A stretch of DNA of 64,000 nt from Rhodocyclales bacterium (GTDB lineage: Bacteria > Pseudomonadota > Gammaproteobacteria > Burkholderiales > Rhodocyclaceae): positions 144,464 to 208,463 of the forward strand of contig PQAF01000032.1 of assembly GCA_003105015.1 (NCBI GenBank), in the 5' to 3' direction. Under the pieces are notes generated by a model. The model saw only the letters and a program-made list of their open reading frames with translations, was not told the origin of the DNA and ran no database searches. Made by a program: the position numbers and the translations under genes. Numbering within the stretch: position 1 is the first letter of the stretch; each line of letters begins with the position of its first letter. Positions 1 through 9,528 of the stretch are shown piece by piece.

Positions 1-1
1 G

Positions 2-295
2 CTGAAGCAGAAGCAGATTCAGGTCAAGGAAGTAAAATTCAGGCCCGGAACGGACGAGGGCGACTACCAGATCAAGCTGAGAAATCTGGTGCGTTTCCTG
101 CAAGAAGGTGACAAGACGAAAGTTACCCTGCGTTTCCGCGGCAGGGAGATGGCGCACCAGGAGTTCGGAGTGCGTTTGCTGGAGCGGGTGAAGGCCGACC
201 TGGAACAGTACGGCACGGTCGAGCAGTTCCCCAAGATGGAAGGGCGGCAGCTCATTATGGTGCTGGCGCCAATCAAGAAGCAGCTAAAGCATTGA
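2..295 (+). CDS. infC: Translation initiation factor IF-3, C-terminal part (5' end outside window)
   Basis: The gene is cut by the window edge; 97 codons remain, reading in frame from base 2. They match the C-terminal domain of IF-3, which binds the 30S platform, keeps 50S from joining early and checks the initiator tRNA. Visible family features are the basic segment around [18 protein letters not shown] and the conserved end [12 protein letters not shown]. The following genes are rpmI and rplT, the standard infC-rpmI-rplT order, so identity is firm. The domain itself looks intact. Confidence 0.97.
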   Translation: MKQKQIQVKEVKFRPGTDEGDYQIKLRNLVRFLQEGDKTKVTLRFRGREMAHQEFGVRLLERVKADLEQYGTVEQFPKMEGRQLIMVLAPIKKQLKH

Positions 296-428
296 TTCAG
301 TTTCGCGCTCTCAGTGGGCGCGGGCGGAATGAGCCGGCCAACAGGTTCATGCACAAGTGGTTGCGGGTTGTCGAAGTGCTCCTGGATCGGGAGCCACCCG
401 GCGCCATGTTAAAAGAAGGAGTTCTTCG

Positions 429-626
429 ATGCCGAAGATGAAAACCAAATCGGGCGCTGCCAAGCGCTTCAAGGTACGGCCAGGGGGCAGTGTCAAGCGT
501 TCCCAGGCTTTCAAGCGCCACATCCTGACCAAGAAAACCACCAAGGCCAAGCGTCACCTGCGCGGGATCACGAATGTCCATGATTCGGACACCGCATCGA
601 TCCGGGCCATGCTGCCCTACGCATAA
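429..626 (+). CDS. rpmI: 50S ribosomal protein L35
   Basis: A 65-residue basic protein starting [16 protein letters not shown], the conserved L35 N-terminus; it is a late-assembling 50S protein. I chose the ATG at 429 because it gives the family length and has a GAAGGAG Shine-Dalgarno eight bases upstream; an in-frame extension to 357 has no family similarity. The segment GAAG-GAGTT-CTTC just before the start could form a tiny hairpin over the ribosome site. The 133 bases between infC and this gene hold no other gene that I can see. Confidence 0.97.
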   Translation: MPKMKTKSGAAKRFKVRPGGSVKRSQAFKRHILTKKTTKAKRHLRGITNVHDSDTASIRAMLPYA

Positions 627-638
627 GGAGATCAGACC

Positions 639-998
639 ATGCCACGAGTAAAACGCGGTGTAACGGCGCATGCGCGCCACAAAAAGGTTCTTGACCAAGC
701 CAAGGGTTATCGCGGCCGCCGGGGTAGCGTTTATCGGATTGCCAAGCAGGCAGTGATGAAGGCGGGGCAATATGCCTACCGCGATCGCCGTCAGCGCAAG
801 CGCCAGTTCCGCTCCCTGTGGATTGTCCGCATCAATGCCGCAGCGCGCGAGTTGGGAATGACCTACAGTGTGTTGATGAACGGTCTGAAGAAGGCTTCCA
901 TCGAGGTCGATCGCAAGGTGTTGGCGGATCTGGCGGTGTTTGACAAGCCGGCCTTCGCGCAGATCGCGAATCAGGCCAAGGCGGGCCTCGCTGCCTGA
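639..998 (+). CDS. rplT: 50S ribosomal protein L20
   Basis: A 119-residue, strongly basic protein starting [16 protein letters not shown], the L20 signature, of exactly the usual length. L20 binds 23S rRNA early in 50S assembly and in several bacteria represses its own operon. The N-terminal half is the extended basic arm; the C-terminal half ([23 protein letters not shown]) is the globular RNA-binding domain. It lies 12 bp after rpmI with an AAGGAGA ribosome site, and a hairpin terminator follows before pheS. Confidence 0.98.
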   Translation: MPRVKRGVTAHARHKKVLDQAKGYRGRRGSVYRIAKQAVMKAGQYAYRDRRQRKRQFRSLWIVRINAAARELGMTYSVLMNGLKKASIEVDRKVLADLAVFDKPAFAQIANQAKAGLAA

Positions 999-1013
999 GC
1001 GCTGCACGCGCTG

Positions 1014-1040
1014 AAAAAGGAGGCACCAAGCCTCCTTTTT
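1014..1040 (+). terminator. Intrinsic terminator or attenuator between rplT and pheS
   Basis: An 11-bp perfect stem (AAAAAGGAGGC with GCCTCCTTTTT), a 5-base loop and a run of seven T. It ends only 13 bases before the pheS start codon, so pheS expression must either read through it or start from a promoter that I cannot identify. Confidence 0.8.
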
Positions 1041-1050
1041 TTACGTTTGA

Positions 1051-2079
<1,029 letters not shown>

Positions 2080-2081
2080 TC

Positions 2082-4460
2082 ATGCAGTTCTCCGAACATT
2101 GGCTGCGAGAGTTCGTCAATCCGCCGCTTACGAGTGCCGAGTTGGCGCATAGCCTGACCATGGCGGGACTTGAGGTCGAGGCACTGCAAAGTATTGCGCC
2201 AGCCTTTGGCGGCGTCGTAGTGGCACAAATAATCGCCGTCGACAAGCATCCTGATGCCGACAAACTGAAACTCTGCCGCGTTGATGCGGGGCAGGGCGAT
2301 ACACTGCAGATTGTCTGCGGCGCACCGAATGTTGCTGCCGGAATGAAAGCGCCTTGTGCCCTGGTCGGCGCGGAACTGCCGGGGATGAAGATCAAGGCAG
2401 CCAAAGTGCGCGGCGTCGAGTCCTTCGGCATGCTCTGCTCGGCGCGCGAACTCGGCCTGTCGGAAGATCATAGCGGACTAATGGTGCTGCCTGCCGACGC
2501 ACCAGTTGGCGAAGATATCCGTTTCTATCTCGCCCTCGAAGACAAGTTGTTCACTTTGAAACTCACGCCGAACCGGGCCGATTGCCTCAGCCTGAAGGGT
2601 GTGGCCCGCGAAGTTGGCGCTCTGACCGGAGCGACCGTCACGCTGCCATCGGTTCGGGAAATCAAAGTCACCAGCGACAGGCGCCGTGAAGTGGTACTGG
2701 AAGCTCCCGCTGCCTGCCCGCGGTACTGTGGTCGCGTGGTAGCCGGCATTGATCCGAAGGCACCTACACCGGACTGGATGAAGCGCCGCCTTGAGCGCAG
2801 CGGCATTCGTTCCATCAATGCAGTGGTCGATGTCACCAACTACGTCATGCTGGAACTTGGCCAGCCCCTGCATGCCTTCGACAACGCACGCCTCCATGGA
2901 GCGGTGCAAGTGCGGTATCCGATGCCGGGCGAAAAGCTGTTGCTGCTGAATGAGCAAACCGTCGAGCCTTCCGCCGATACAGCCCTGATTGCCGACGATA
3001 AGCGCGCCTTGGCATTGGCCGGCATCATGGGCGGCGAGGAAAGTGGCATCGGTGAGGCTACTACAGAACTTTTCCTTGAGAGCGCTTTCTTTTCCCCCGA
3101 TGCCGTTGCCGGCAAGGCGCGTGCTTTGGGTTTTTCCTCGGATGCCTCCTATCGCTTCGAGCGCGGCGTCGACTTTGCCGCCACGCGCGAGGCGTTGGAA
3201 CGGGCGACCCAGTTGATTCTGGACATTTGTGGGGGGCAAGCCGGCCCGGTGACGGAAGCCATTGCCCGTGACCATTTGCCGAGGCGTGAAGCGGTGCGGC
3301 TGCGTGTGACGCGAGCGGAAAAGATTCTTGGCATCCGGCTCGGAGCCGAAGTTGCGGCACGCCTGTTCAAGGGGCTTGACTTCCCCTTTTCGAGGGAGGG
3401 AGATACCTTCACCGTGGTGCCGCCTTCGCACCGCTTCGACATAGCCATCGAGGAAGACCTGGTTGAAGAACTGGCCAGACTGCACGGCTACGACAATATT
3501 CCGGCACGGCTGCCACATGGTTCGCTGGCCATATTGCCGCAGCATGAGCAGAGTCGTACGGTCTGGCGCTTGCGCCGGCTGCTGGCGGCCCGCGATTATC
3601 AGGAAGTGGTGAATTACAGCTTCGTGGATGTCTCTTGGGAGCAGGATTTCTGCAACAACCGGGATCCTGTTGTCCTTGCTAACCCGATAGCCAGCCAGAT
3701 GGGCGTTATGCGCTCCAGCCTGATCGGCGGCCTGGTGGCGAATCTCGCCAATAATCTCAACAGGCGCATGGACCGGGTACGGGTATTCGAAACCGGCCGC
3801 TGCTTTCTGCGCCATGGCGAGGGCGGCCAGATCCCCGGTTTCGCGCAACCGCAGCGGATTGCTGCCCTGGCGTCGGGACCGGCGGCCCCGGAACAGTGGG
3901 GTGTGGCTACTCGCCGTGCGGACTTCTTTGATGCCAAGGCTGATGTCGAAGCCTTGTTGTCTCCTATGCGGGCCGGTTTCGAGCGACTGGATCACCCGGC
4001 TCTTCATCCTGGCCGTTCCGCCGCAGTCATTGTGGATGGCAAGGCGATTGGCCTGGTTGGCGAACTGCATCCGCGATGGGTGCAGAAGTATGACTTGGAT
4101 GCGGCGCCAGTGGTGTTCGAGCTGGATCTGGATGCCGTGTTGCGACAGCCATTGCCTGCATACCAGGAAGTTTCCCGCTTCCCTGCCGTGGTGCGTGACC
4201 TGGCACTGGTGGTCGCCCAGGAACAGTCAGCGCAGGCATTGCTGGAGGGATTGATTGCAGTTGCTCCGGCCTTCGTCAGGGAGATCGTCTTGTTCGACCT
4301 CTACCATGGAAAAGGAGTGGATCCGGAGAAAAAAAGTCTTGCATTCCGGGTAGTTATGCAAGATACTCAGAAAACGCTTTCTGATGGCGAAGTGGAGGCA
4401 GCGATGGTCAAAATGATCGAAGCAGCCACACAAAAATTCGCTGCCAAGCTGCGTTCATAG
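2082..4460 (+). CDS. pheT: Phenylalanyl-tRNA synthetase beta subunit
   Basis: 792 residues, the full family length. The order of domains is an N-terminal EMAP-type tRNA-binding domain (about 40-150, with KLKLCRVDAGQGDTLQIVCG), the B3/B4 editing domain that clears mischarged Tyr (about 210-370), the B5 DNA-binding-like domain (about 400-470), a degenerate class II core, and a C-terminal ferredoxin-like anticodon-binding domain ending near residue 790. It forms a pair with pheS directly upstream and is followed by ihfA after 9 bp, the usual pheST-ihfA order. Confidence 0.98.
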   Translation: MQFSEHWLREFVNPPLTSAELAHSLTMAGLEVEALQSIAPAFGGVVVAQIIAVDKHPDADKLKLCRVDAGQGDTLQIVCGAPNVAAGMKAPCALVGAELPGMKIKAAKVRGVESFGMLCSARELGLSEDHSGLMVLPADAPVGEDIRFYLALEDKLFTLKLTPNRADCLSLKGVAREVGALTGATVTLPSVREIKVTSDRRREVVLEAPAACPRYCGRVVAGIDPKAPTPDWMKRRLERSGIRSINAVVDVTNYVMLELGQPLHAFDNARLHGAVQVRYPMPGEKLLLLNEQTVEPSADTALIADDKRALALAGIMGGEESGIGEATTELFLESAFFSPDAVAGKARALGFSSDASYRFERGVDFAATREALERATQLILDICGGQAGPVTEAIARDHLPRREAVRLRVTRAEKILGIRLGAEVAARLFKGLDFPFSREGDTFTVVPPSHRFDIAIEEDLVEELARLHGYDNIPARLPHGSLAILPQHEQSRTVWRLRRLLAARDYQEVVNYSFVDVSWEQDFCNNRDPVVLANPIASQMGVMRSSLIGGLVANLANNLNRRMDRVRVFETGRCFLRHGEGGQIPGFAQPQRIAALASGPAAPEQWGVATRRADFFDAKADVEALLSPMRAGFERLDHPALHPGRSAAVIVDGKAIGLVGELHPRWVQKYDLDAAPVVFELDLDAVLRQPLPAYQEVSRFPAVVRDLALVVAQEQSAQALLEGLIAVAPAFVREIVLFDLYHGKGVDPEKKSLAFRVVMQDTQKTLSDGEVEAAMVKMIEAATQKFAAKLRS

Positions 4461-4469
4461 GGAGCAGAA

Positions 4470-4775
4470 ATGACGTTAACAAAGGCGGAACTTGCCGATC
4501 TCCTTTTTGAAAAGGTCGGCTTGAACAAGCGTGAGGCCAAAGATATGGTCGAGGGGTTTTTCGAGGAAATCCGTACGGCCCTGGAGCGAGGCGAGAGCGT
4601 CAAGCTGTCCGGCTTCGGCAATTTCCAGTTGCGTGACAAGCCGCAGCGTCCCGGCCGCAACCCCAAGACCGGCGAGGAAATCCCCATCACTGCCCGCCGC
4701 GTCGTCACCTTCCATGCCAGCCAGAAACTCAAGGCCTCTGTCGAGAAGCTGAGCAGCCATGGCAAGCAAGGATGA
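4470..4775 (+). CDS. ihfA: Integration host factor alpha subunit
   Basis: 101 residues, a member of the HU/IHF family. The DNA-intercalating arm is visible as [14 protein letters not shown], with the expected proline, and the N-terminal dimer helices read [25 protein letters not shown] bends DNA at specific sites and helps in recombination (including phage-type integration) and in sigma-54 promoter activation; both are relevant here, since the window has two integrases and a sigma-54 activator. It overlaps the next gene by 17 bp. Confidence 0.97.
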   Translation: MTLTKAELADLLFEKVGLNKREAKDMVEGFFEEIRTALERGESVKLSGFGNFQLRDKPQRPGRNPKTGEEIPITARRVVTFHASQKLKASVEKLSSHGKQG

Positions 4776-5124
4776 CCTGCCTCCCATTCCGGCCAAGCGC
4801 TACTTCACCATCGGCGAAGTAAGTGAACTGTGCGGCGTCAAGCCGCATGTGTTGCGCTACTGGGAGCAGGAGTTCACCCAGTTGAAACCGGTCAAGCGTC
4901 GCGGTAACCGCCGCTATTACCAGCACCACGAAGTGCTGCTGGTGCGGCGCATCCGCGAGTTGCTATACCGCGAGGGGTTTACCATCAGCGGGGCACGCAA
5001 CCGTCTCGAGGAAGGTCCCGGCAAGGAGGCGCCGAATCACGTAGGGGCCTTAACGGAGCGCTATGCTCCAGCCGACTCGTTGCGCGGCGAGATTGCCGGC
5101 ATCATCGCCATGCTGCGCGCCTGA
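4759..5124 (+). CDS. MerR-family transcriptional regulator downstream of ihfA
   Basis: 121 residues. The N-terminal winged helix-turn-helix (about 15-85: [20 protein letters not shown], then RRGNRRYYQ) is a typical MerR DNA-binding domain. The C-terminal part is short and has no conserved metal or drug ligand residues that I can see. A MerR-like gene directly after ihfA is a common arrangement in beta- and gammaproteobacteria; its target is not known to me. It overlaps ihfA by 17 bp, which implies translational coupling. Confidence 0.9.
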   Translation: MASKDDLPPIPAKRYFTIGEVSELCGVKPHVLRYWEQEFTQLKPVKRRGNRRYYQHHEVLLVRRIRELLYREGFTISGARNRLEEGPGKEAPNHVGALTERYAPADSLRGEIAGIIAMLRA

Positions 5125-5163
5125 ATCTCGTCTTTCAGCGCATCGCACCTTCCCGCTCTCTGA

Positions 5164-5169
5164 TATAAT
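5164..5169 (+). promoter_or_regulatory. -10 box of the tRNA-Pro promoter
   Basis: TATAAT lies 11 bases before the mature tRNA start, followed by TCGCC. The tRNA-Arg gene in this window has the same GATATAATTCGC arrangement. I see no good -35 hexamer. Confidence 0.7.
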
Positions 5170-5179
5170 TCGCCTCCAG

Positions 5180-5257
<78 letters not shown>

Positions 5258-5294
5258 TTCTTTCCCAGAGGCAGCCATCGCCGCGCGGCATATT

Positions 5295-6038
5295 ATGCGC
5301 ATCCTCCTTTCCAACGACGACGGCTACTTCGCGCCTGGCATTGAAATTCTTGCCCAAGCGCTTTCTGATCTTGCCGTAGTCACCGTCGTCGCCCCGGAAC
5401 GCGATCGCAGCGGTGCCAGCAACTCCCTGACTCTAGACAGACCCTTGAGGTTGCGACAAGCCGCCAATGGTTTCTACTTCGTTAACGGCACGCCGACTGA
5501 TTGTGTGCATTTGGCGGTAACCGGGATGCTGGACCATATGCCCGATATGGTGATTTCCGGTATCAATCTGGGTGCTAACATGGGCGACGACACGATTTAT
5601 TCCGGTACTGTGGCAGCCGCTACGGAAGGGTATCTGTTGGGCGTACCCTCGATTGCGGTATCGCTGACCAGCCACAAGGCGGCCCACTTCGAAACGGCCG
5701 CGATGGTGGCACGCAGCATGGTCGAGCTCTGCCAGCGCAACCCGTTGTCTGAGCCGGTCCTGCTGAATGTCAATGTGCCGGACATTCCCCCAGAAAAGCT
5801 CAAGGGCTTGCGGGTGACTCGACTCGGCAAGCGTCACAAGGCCGAGGGAGTCGTCAGGCAAATCAACCCTCGCGGCGAAACCGTATACTGGGTTGGCGCA
5901 GCCGGGTCGGCGCAGGACTCCGGAGAAGGGACGGATTTTCACGCCGTGGAGAACGGCTATGCTTCGGTTACGCCGCTGCAGATCGATTTGACCCATGGGG
6001 CGCAGATTGGCGCAGTAAGAAGTTGGATCGAGGCATGA
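5295..6038 (+). CDS. surE: 5'/3'-nucleotidase SurE
   Basis: 247 residues. The N-terminus [16 protein letters not shown] holds the metal-binding Asp pair of the SurE family, and [15 protein letters not shown] and [18 protein letters not shown] are its other conserved blocks. SurE is a divalent-metal phosphatase that removes phosphate from nucleoside monophosphates in stressed or stationary cells. It leads the surE-pcm-nlpD-rpoS cluster, and its stop codon overlaps the pcm ATG (ATGA). Confidence 0.97.
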   Translation: MRILLSNDDGYFAPGIEILAQALSDLAVVTVVAPERDRSGASNSLTLDRPLRLRQAANGFYFVNGTPTDCVHLAVTGMLDHMPDMVISGINLGANMGDDTIYSGTVAAATEGYLLGVPSIAVSLTSHKAAHFETAAMVARSMVELCQRNPLSEPVLLNVNVPDIPPEKLKGLRVTRLGKRHKAEGVVRQINPRGETVYWVGAAGSAQDSGEGTDFHAVENGYASVTPLQIDLTHGAQIGAVRSWIEA

Positions 6039-6691
6039 AACGTGAGTTGTCCGGTATCGGCATGACTTCCCAGCGCACGCGCGCACGAATGATCGAGCGC
6101 TTGCGCGCCGATGGCATCCGGGATGAGCGGGTACTGGCGGCGATGGCGGCCGTACCACGCCACATCTTTGTCGAGGAGGCACTGGCTTCTCGTGCCTACG
6201 AGGACACGGCCTTGCCGATCGGACTGAAACAGACGATCTCCCAGCCGTTCATCGTGGCAAGAATGATCGAACTTCTGGCGGCCGGTCGCGAACTTGGCAA
6301 GACGCTGGAAATCGGTGCGGGTTGCGGTTATCAGGCGGCTGTCCTGGCGCAAATGGCCAAGGATGTCTATGCCGTTGAGCGAATCGCCCAGTTGCTTGAC
6401 AAGGCCCGCGCCAATTTGCGCCACCTGCGCCTGCCCAATGTGAGGCTCAAGCATGCGGATGGCAGTCTGGGTCTGGCAGATGCCGCACCATTCGATACAA
6501 TCATCCTTGCCGCTGCCGCTCTGCGCGTGCCGCAGGCGTTGCTGGGACAACTTGCCCTGGGCGGACGTATGCTCTTGCCTCTCGGGGGGGGCGAGCAGAC
6601 GCTCTGCATGATCGAGCGTAGCCCGCGCGGTTATACTGAGACGCGTCTCGATATGGTGCGCTTCGTACCTCTTGTAGCCGGAGTCGAATAA
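6035..6691 (+). CDS. pcm: Protein-L-isoaspartate O-methyltransferase
   Basis: About 218 residues. It repairs isoaspartyl damage in ageing proteins using S-adenosylmethionine. Family features are [20 protein letters not shown], the SAM loop [15 protein letters not shown], and LPLGGGEQ near the C-terminus. I chose the ATG at 6035, which overlaps the surE stop, over a TTG at 6023. It is second in the surE-pcm-nlpD-rpoS block, the same protein-repair and stationary-phase grouping as in many proteobacteria. Confidence 0.96.
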   Translation: MKRELSGIGMTSQRTRARMIERLRADGIRDERVLAAMAAVPRHIFVEEALASRAYEDTALPIGLKQTISQPFIVARMIELLAAGRELGKTLEIGAGCGYQAAVLAQMAKDVYAVERIAQLLDKARANLRHLRLPNVRLKHADGSLGLADAAPFDTIILAAAALRVPQALLGQLALGGRMLLPLGGGEQTLCMIERSPRGYTETRLDMVRFVPLVAGVE

Positions 6692-6693
6692 GC

Positions 6694-7599
6694 ATGGCGA
6701 ACCCTATGTCCCGATATGCGATTCTGCTCGCCGTACTCGCAGCCGGACTGCTGGGAGGGTGCGCGTCCAGGACGCCCGCGCCGGTAATCGAGCGGGGCGG
6801 TGCGCCCGGCAAAGGGCCTGCCCCGGTCACGATACCCGCCAAACCCGGCGAGTTCCATACTGTTAAAAGAGGCGAAACGCTCTACAGCATTGCGCTGGAA
6901 CATGGGCAATCCTATCGTGACGTCGCTGCCTGGAATAATATCGACAACCCGAATGTGATCCGGATCGGCCAGCAATTGCGTGTTGCGCCTCCGGAAGGGG
7001 TTGCGGTGGTCAAGCCGGTTGCGGGGCCGGCAGCCGTTGAAATACGGCCCCTTGTCGCCAGCAGTCCGATTCCGACCGGTTCCGATACCGTCAAGCACGA
7101 GCCGAAAGGGGGCAAACAGCCCTACACGGAGCAGGCCATGGCGGCAGCGCAGAAGGCGGAGGTGGCGCATGCACAGCAGCCTGCAGTGCAAGCGAGGGTT
7201 GAACCCAGGCCGGCAGAGCCTGCTGCGGGAGGCGAGTTGAACTGGGCTTGGCCCAGCGGCGGCAAAGTGATCACCGCCTATGTCGAAGGCAGCAGCAAGG
7301 GCGTCGATATCGAAGGCCGGATCGGCGAGCCGGTGCTGGCCACCGAGGCGGGCAAGGTAACCTACGCCGGCAGCGGCATTCGCGGCTATGGCAACCTGCT
7401 CATCATTCAGCATGCCAGTGGTCTGTCGAGCGTCTATGCACACAACAGCAAGCTCCTGGCCAAGGAGGGGCAACAGGTGGCAAGAGGACAGAAAATCGCC
7501 GAGCTTGGCAACAGTGATGCGGACCAGGCCAAGCTCCATTTCGAGATTCGCCGCCAGGGCAAGCCGCTCGATCCTCTCAAATTGCTGCCACAGAGGTAG
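6694..7599 (+). CDS. nlpD: Murein hydrolase activator NlpD (LysM and M23 lipoprotein)
   Basis: 301 residues. The signal peptide ends in the lipobox LLGGC (Cys near residue 23). A LysM peptidoglycan-binding domain (about 52-97, FHTVKRGETLYSIALEHGQS) is followed by an Ala/Pro/Glu-rich linker and a C-terminal M23 domain (about 200-300). The M23 domain lacks a full set of zinc ligands, as is usual for NlpD, which activates amidases rather than cutting by itself. It sits in the periplasm and helps daughter-cell separation. The rpoS start follows after 3 bp, and in related bacteria the main rpoS promoter lies inside nlpD. Confidence 0.95.
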   Translation: MANPMSRYAILLAVLAAGLLGGCASRTPAPVIERGGAPGKGPAPVTIPAKPGEFHTVKRGETLYSIALEHGQSYRDVAAWNNIDNPNVIRIGQQLRVAPPEGVAVVKPVAGPAAVEIRPLVASSPIPTGSDTVKHEPKGGKQPYTEQAMAAAQKAEVAHAQQPAVQARVEPRPAEPAAGGELNWAWPSGGKVITAYVEGSSKGVDIEGRIGEPVLATEAGKVTYAGSGIRGYGNLLIIQHASGLSSVYAHNSKLLAKEGQQVARGQKIAELGNSDADQAKLHFEIRRQGKPLDPLKLLPQR

Positions 7600-7602
7600 T
7601 GA

Positions 7603-8514
7603 ATGCGTGACGAGGCCTTGCCGGAAGAAGGGGAGGTTGCCGAGCCGGCCGTCTCCGAGACTGCACCTGCGGCCGAGCCGGAGTTTCTCAACGATGTCAC
7701 CCAGATATATCTCAATGAGATCGGGGCCAATCCGCTTCTGACGCCGGAGCAGGAACTTGCCTACTCCCGACTTGCCCGGCAGGGCGACGAGCCGGCACGG
7801 CAAAAAATGATTGAGCACAACCTGCGTCTGGTGGTGAACATCGCCAAGCACTATCTCAACCGCGGCATGCCTTTGCTCGATCTGGTCGAGGAGGGCAATC
7901 TTGGCCTGATTCACGCCCTCGACAAGTTCGATCCGGAGCGCGGCTTCCGCTTTTCGACCTATGCCACCTGGTGGATACGCCAGAACATCGAGCGCGCCAT
8001 CATGAACCAGTCGCGAACCATCCGCCTGCCGGTTCATGTCGTGAAGGAACTCAATTCGGTGCTGCGCGCCATGCGCCATCTCGAGGCGACCAGTGCGCGT
8101 GAAACCGGTCTGGAGGAAATTGCCCAGCTGCTCGACAAACCGGTCGAGGAGGTGCGTCAGGTCCTGGCGCTTAACGAGCATGTCGCCTCGCTGGACGCAC
8201 CGCTGGAAATCGATCCAAGCCTATCAATCGGGGAATCGCTGGCCGACGACGGTGCGGCACCGCCGGAAATGCAGATTCACGCCGCCGAGGTTGAGCATCT
8301 GGTCACGGAATGGATCGGCATGCTCAGCGACAAGCAGCGCCAGGTCATCGAGTACCGCTATGGCCTGAACGGCGGCGAAGTGGCGACGCTGGAGGAATTG
8401 GCGGAGAGGCTGTCGCTGACGCGCGAACGGGTGCGGCAGATCCAGATCGAGGCATTGGCCCAATTGAGGCGCATCCTCAAGCGGCATGGCGTGTCCAAGG
8501 ACGTGTTGCTGTAA
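7603..8514 (+). CDS. rpoS: RNA polymerase sigma factor RpoS (sigma-38)
   Basis: 303 residues. Regions 1.2-2 ([20 protein letters not shown] and [19 protein letters not shown]), 3 and 4 ([19 protein letters not shown]) are complete, and the order pcm-nlpD-rpoS fixes it as RpoS rather than RpoD or RpoH. It directs stationary-phase and general stress transcription. The acidic N-terminal extension is short, so the protein is slightly smaller than the enterobacterial form. Genes in the window that are RpoS targets elsewhere (hibernation factor, PHA metabolism, UspA) may respond to it; that is inference. Confidence 0.95.
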   Translation: MRDEALPEEGEVAEPAVSETAPAAEPEFLNDVTQIYLNEIGANPLLTPEQELAYSRLARQGDEPARQKMIEHNLRLVVNIAKHYLNRGMPLLDLVEEGNLGLIHALDKFDPERGFRFSTYATWWIRQNIERAIMNQSRTIRLPVHVVKELNSVLRAMRHLEATSARETGLEEIAQLLDKPVEEVRQVLALNEHVASLDAPLEIDPSLSIGESLADDGAAPPEMQIHAAEVEHLVTEWIGMLSDKQRQVIEYRYGLNGGEVATLEELAERLSLTRERVRQIQIEALAQLRRILKRHGVSKDVLL

Positions 8515-8517
8515 CGC

Positions 8518-9528
8518 CTATCTCGCCACCAGGCGTGCTTCCCTCTCAGCCTTCAATTCCCGCGACAGCGCAAATACCGTCATCGCATAGAAGCTCGACC
8601 GGTTGTAGCGTGTGATGACGTAGAAGTTTCGGTATCCCAGCCAGTATTCTGTGGCCTCATTCGGCGTGACCAGGTCGATCAGGGCACAGGGCAGTTGCGG
8701 CGCATCAACTGCGGAGATGACGCCGTAGGCGGACATTTCAGCAGGGGTGAGCCGGGGCAGGATTCCGGCTTCGATGAGTACGCCGGCGCGGTCGTCAGCA
8801 ACATGTGCGGGTGCGACGATCGGACTGCCGGTTTCCCAGCCATGGCTGGCAAGGAAATTGGCGATGCTGCCGATAGCGTCCGCGCTGCTCGACGCGAGAT
8901 CCACTTGTCCGTCGCCGTCGAAATCCACACCCCAGTTGCGTATGCTGCTGGGCAGAAATTGCGGAATGCCCAGTGCCCCGGCATAAGAGCCGGAGTATGC
9001 AGCCGGGCTGCGATGGGACTCGCGAGCCAATAACAACAGGGCTTCCAGTTCGCGGCGGAAGAGATCGGCTCGCGGCGGGTAGTCAAAAGCCAGTGTGGCA
9101 AGCGTGGCCAGCGCCGGAAACTTGCCCATGTTGCGTCCGTAGATCGTTTCGATGCCGATAATGGCGACGATGATTTCTTCCGGTATGCCGTAGTTGAGCC
9201 TCGCCGCTTCGAGCGTCTGCTGGTTTGCTTCCCAGAAACGCAGTCCGCCTTCGATGCGGGAAGGCTCGATGAACCGCGCGCGGTAGGCTTGCCAAGAACG
9301 CACGGAGGGATCCTTCGGCGGCAGGATGGCCTGGATCGCCCTGGGTTGGGGCTGCGCCTGGTCGAACAGGCGCATCAGGCGGGTGCGATCGAAGCCGTGC
9401 CTTTCATGCATTTCATCAATGAATGCCCGAACCTCTTCGCGCTGGGCGAAACCGGCCGCGGTGGCGCCAGGCATCATTGCCAGAACGAGCGTGCAGAGGA
9501 CAACAGCGGGCAGGAATCGGGTCATCAC
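8518..9528 (-). CDS. mltB: Lytic murein transglycosylase B
   Basis: 336 residues with an N-terminal signal peptide (MMTRFLPAVVLCTLVLAMMP) but no clear lipobox, so probably a soluble periplasmic form. The SLT_2 catalytic domain shows the essential glutamate in IIGIETIYGRNMGKF and the family blocks GALGIPQFLPSSIRNW and VDFDGDGQVDL. It cleaves glycan strands to give 1,6-anhydro-muropeptides. Its ATG overlaps the stop of the upstream transglutaminase gene (ATGA), which places it last in the leftward moxR-DUF58-tgpA-mltB operon. Confidence 0.94.
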   Translation of the reverse strand: MMTRFLPAVVLCTLVLAMMPGATAAGFAQREEVRAFIDEMHERHGFDRTRLMRLFDQAQPQPRAIQAILPPKDPSVRSWQAYRARFIEPSRIEGGLRFWEANQQTLEAARLNYGIPEEIIVAIIGIETIYGRNMGKFPALATLATLAFDYPPRADLFRRELEALLLLARESHRSPAAYSGSYAGALGIPQFLPSSIRNWGVDFDGDGQVDLASSSADAIGSIANFLASHGWETGSPIVAPAHVADDRAGVLIEAGILPRLTPAEMSAYGVISAVDAPQLPCALIDLVTPNEATEYWLGYRNFYVITRYNRSSFYAMTVFALSRELKAEREARLVAR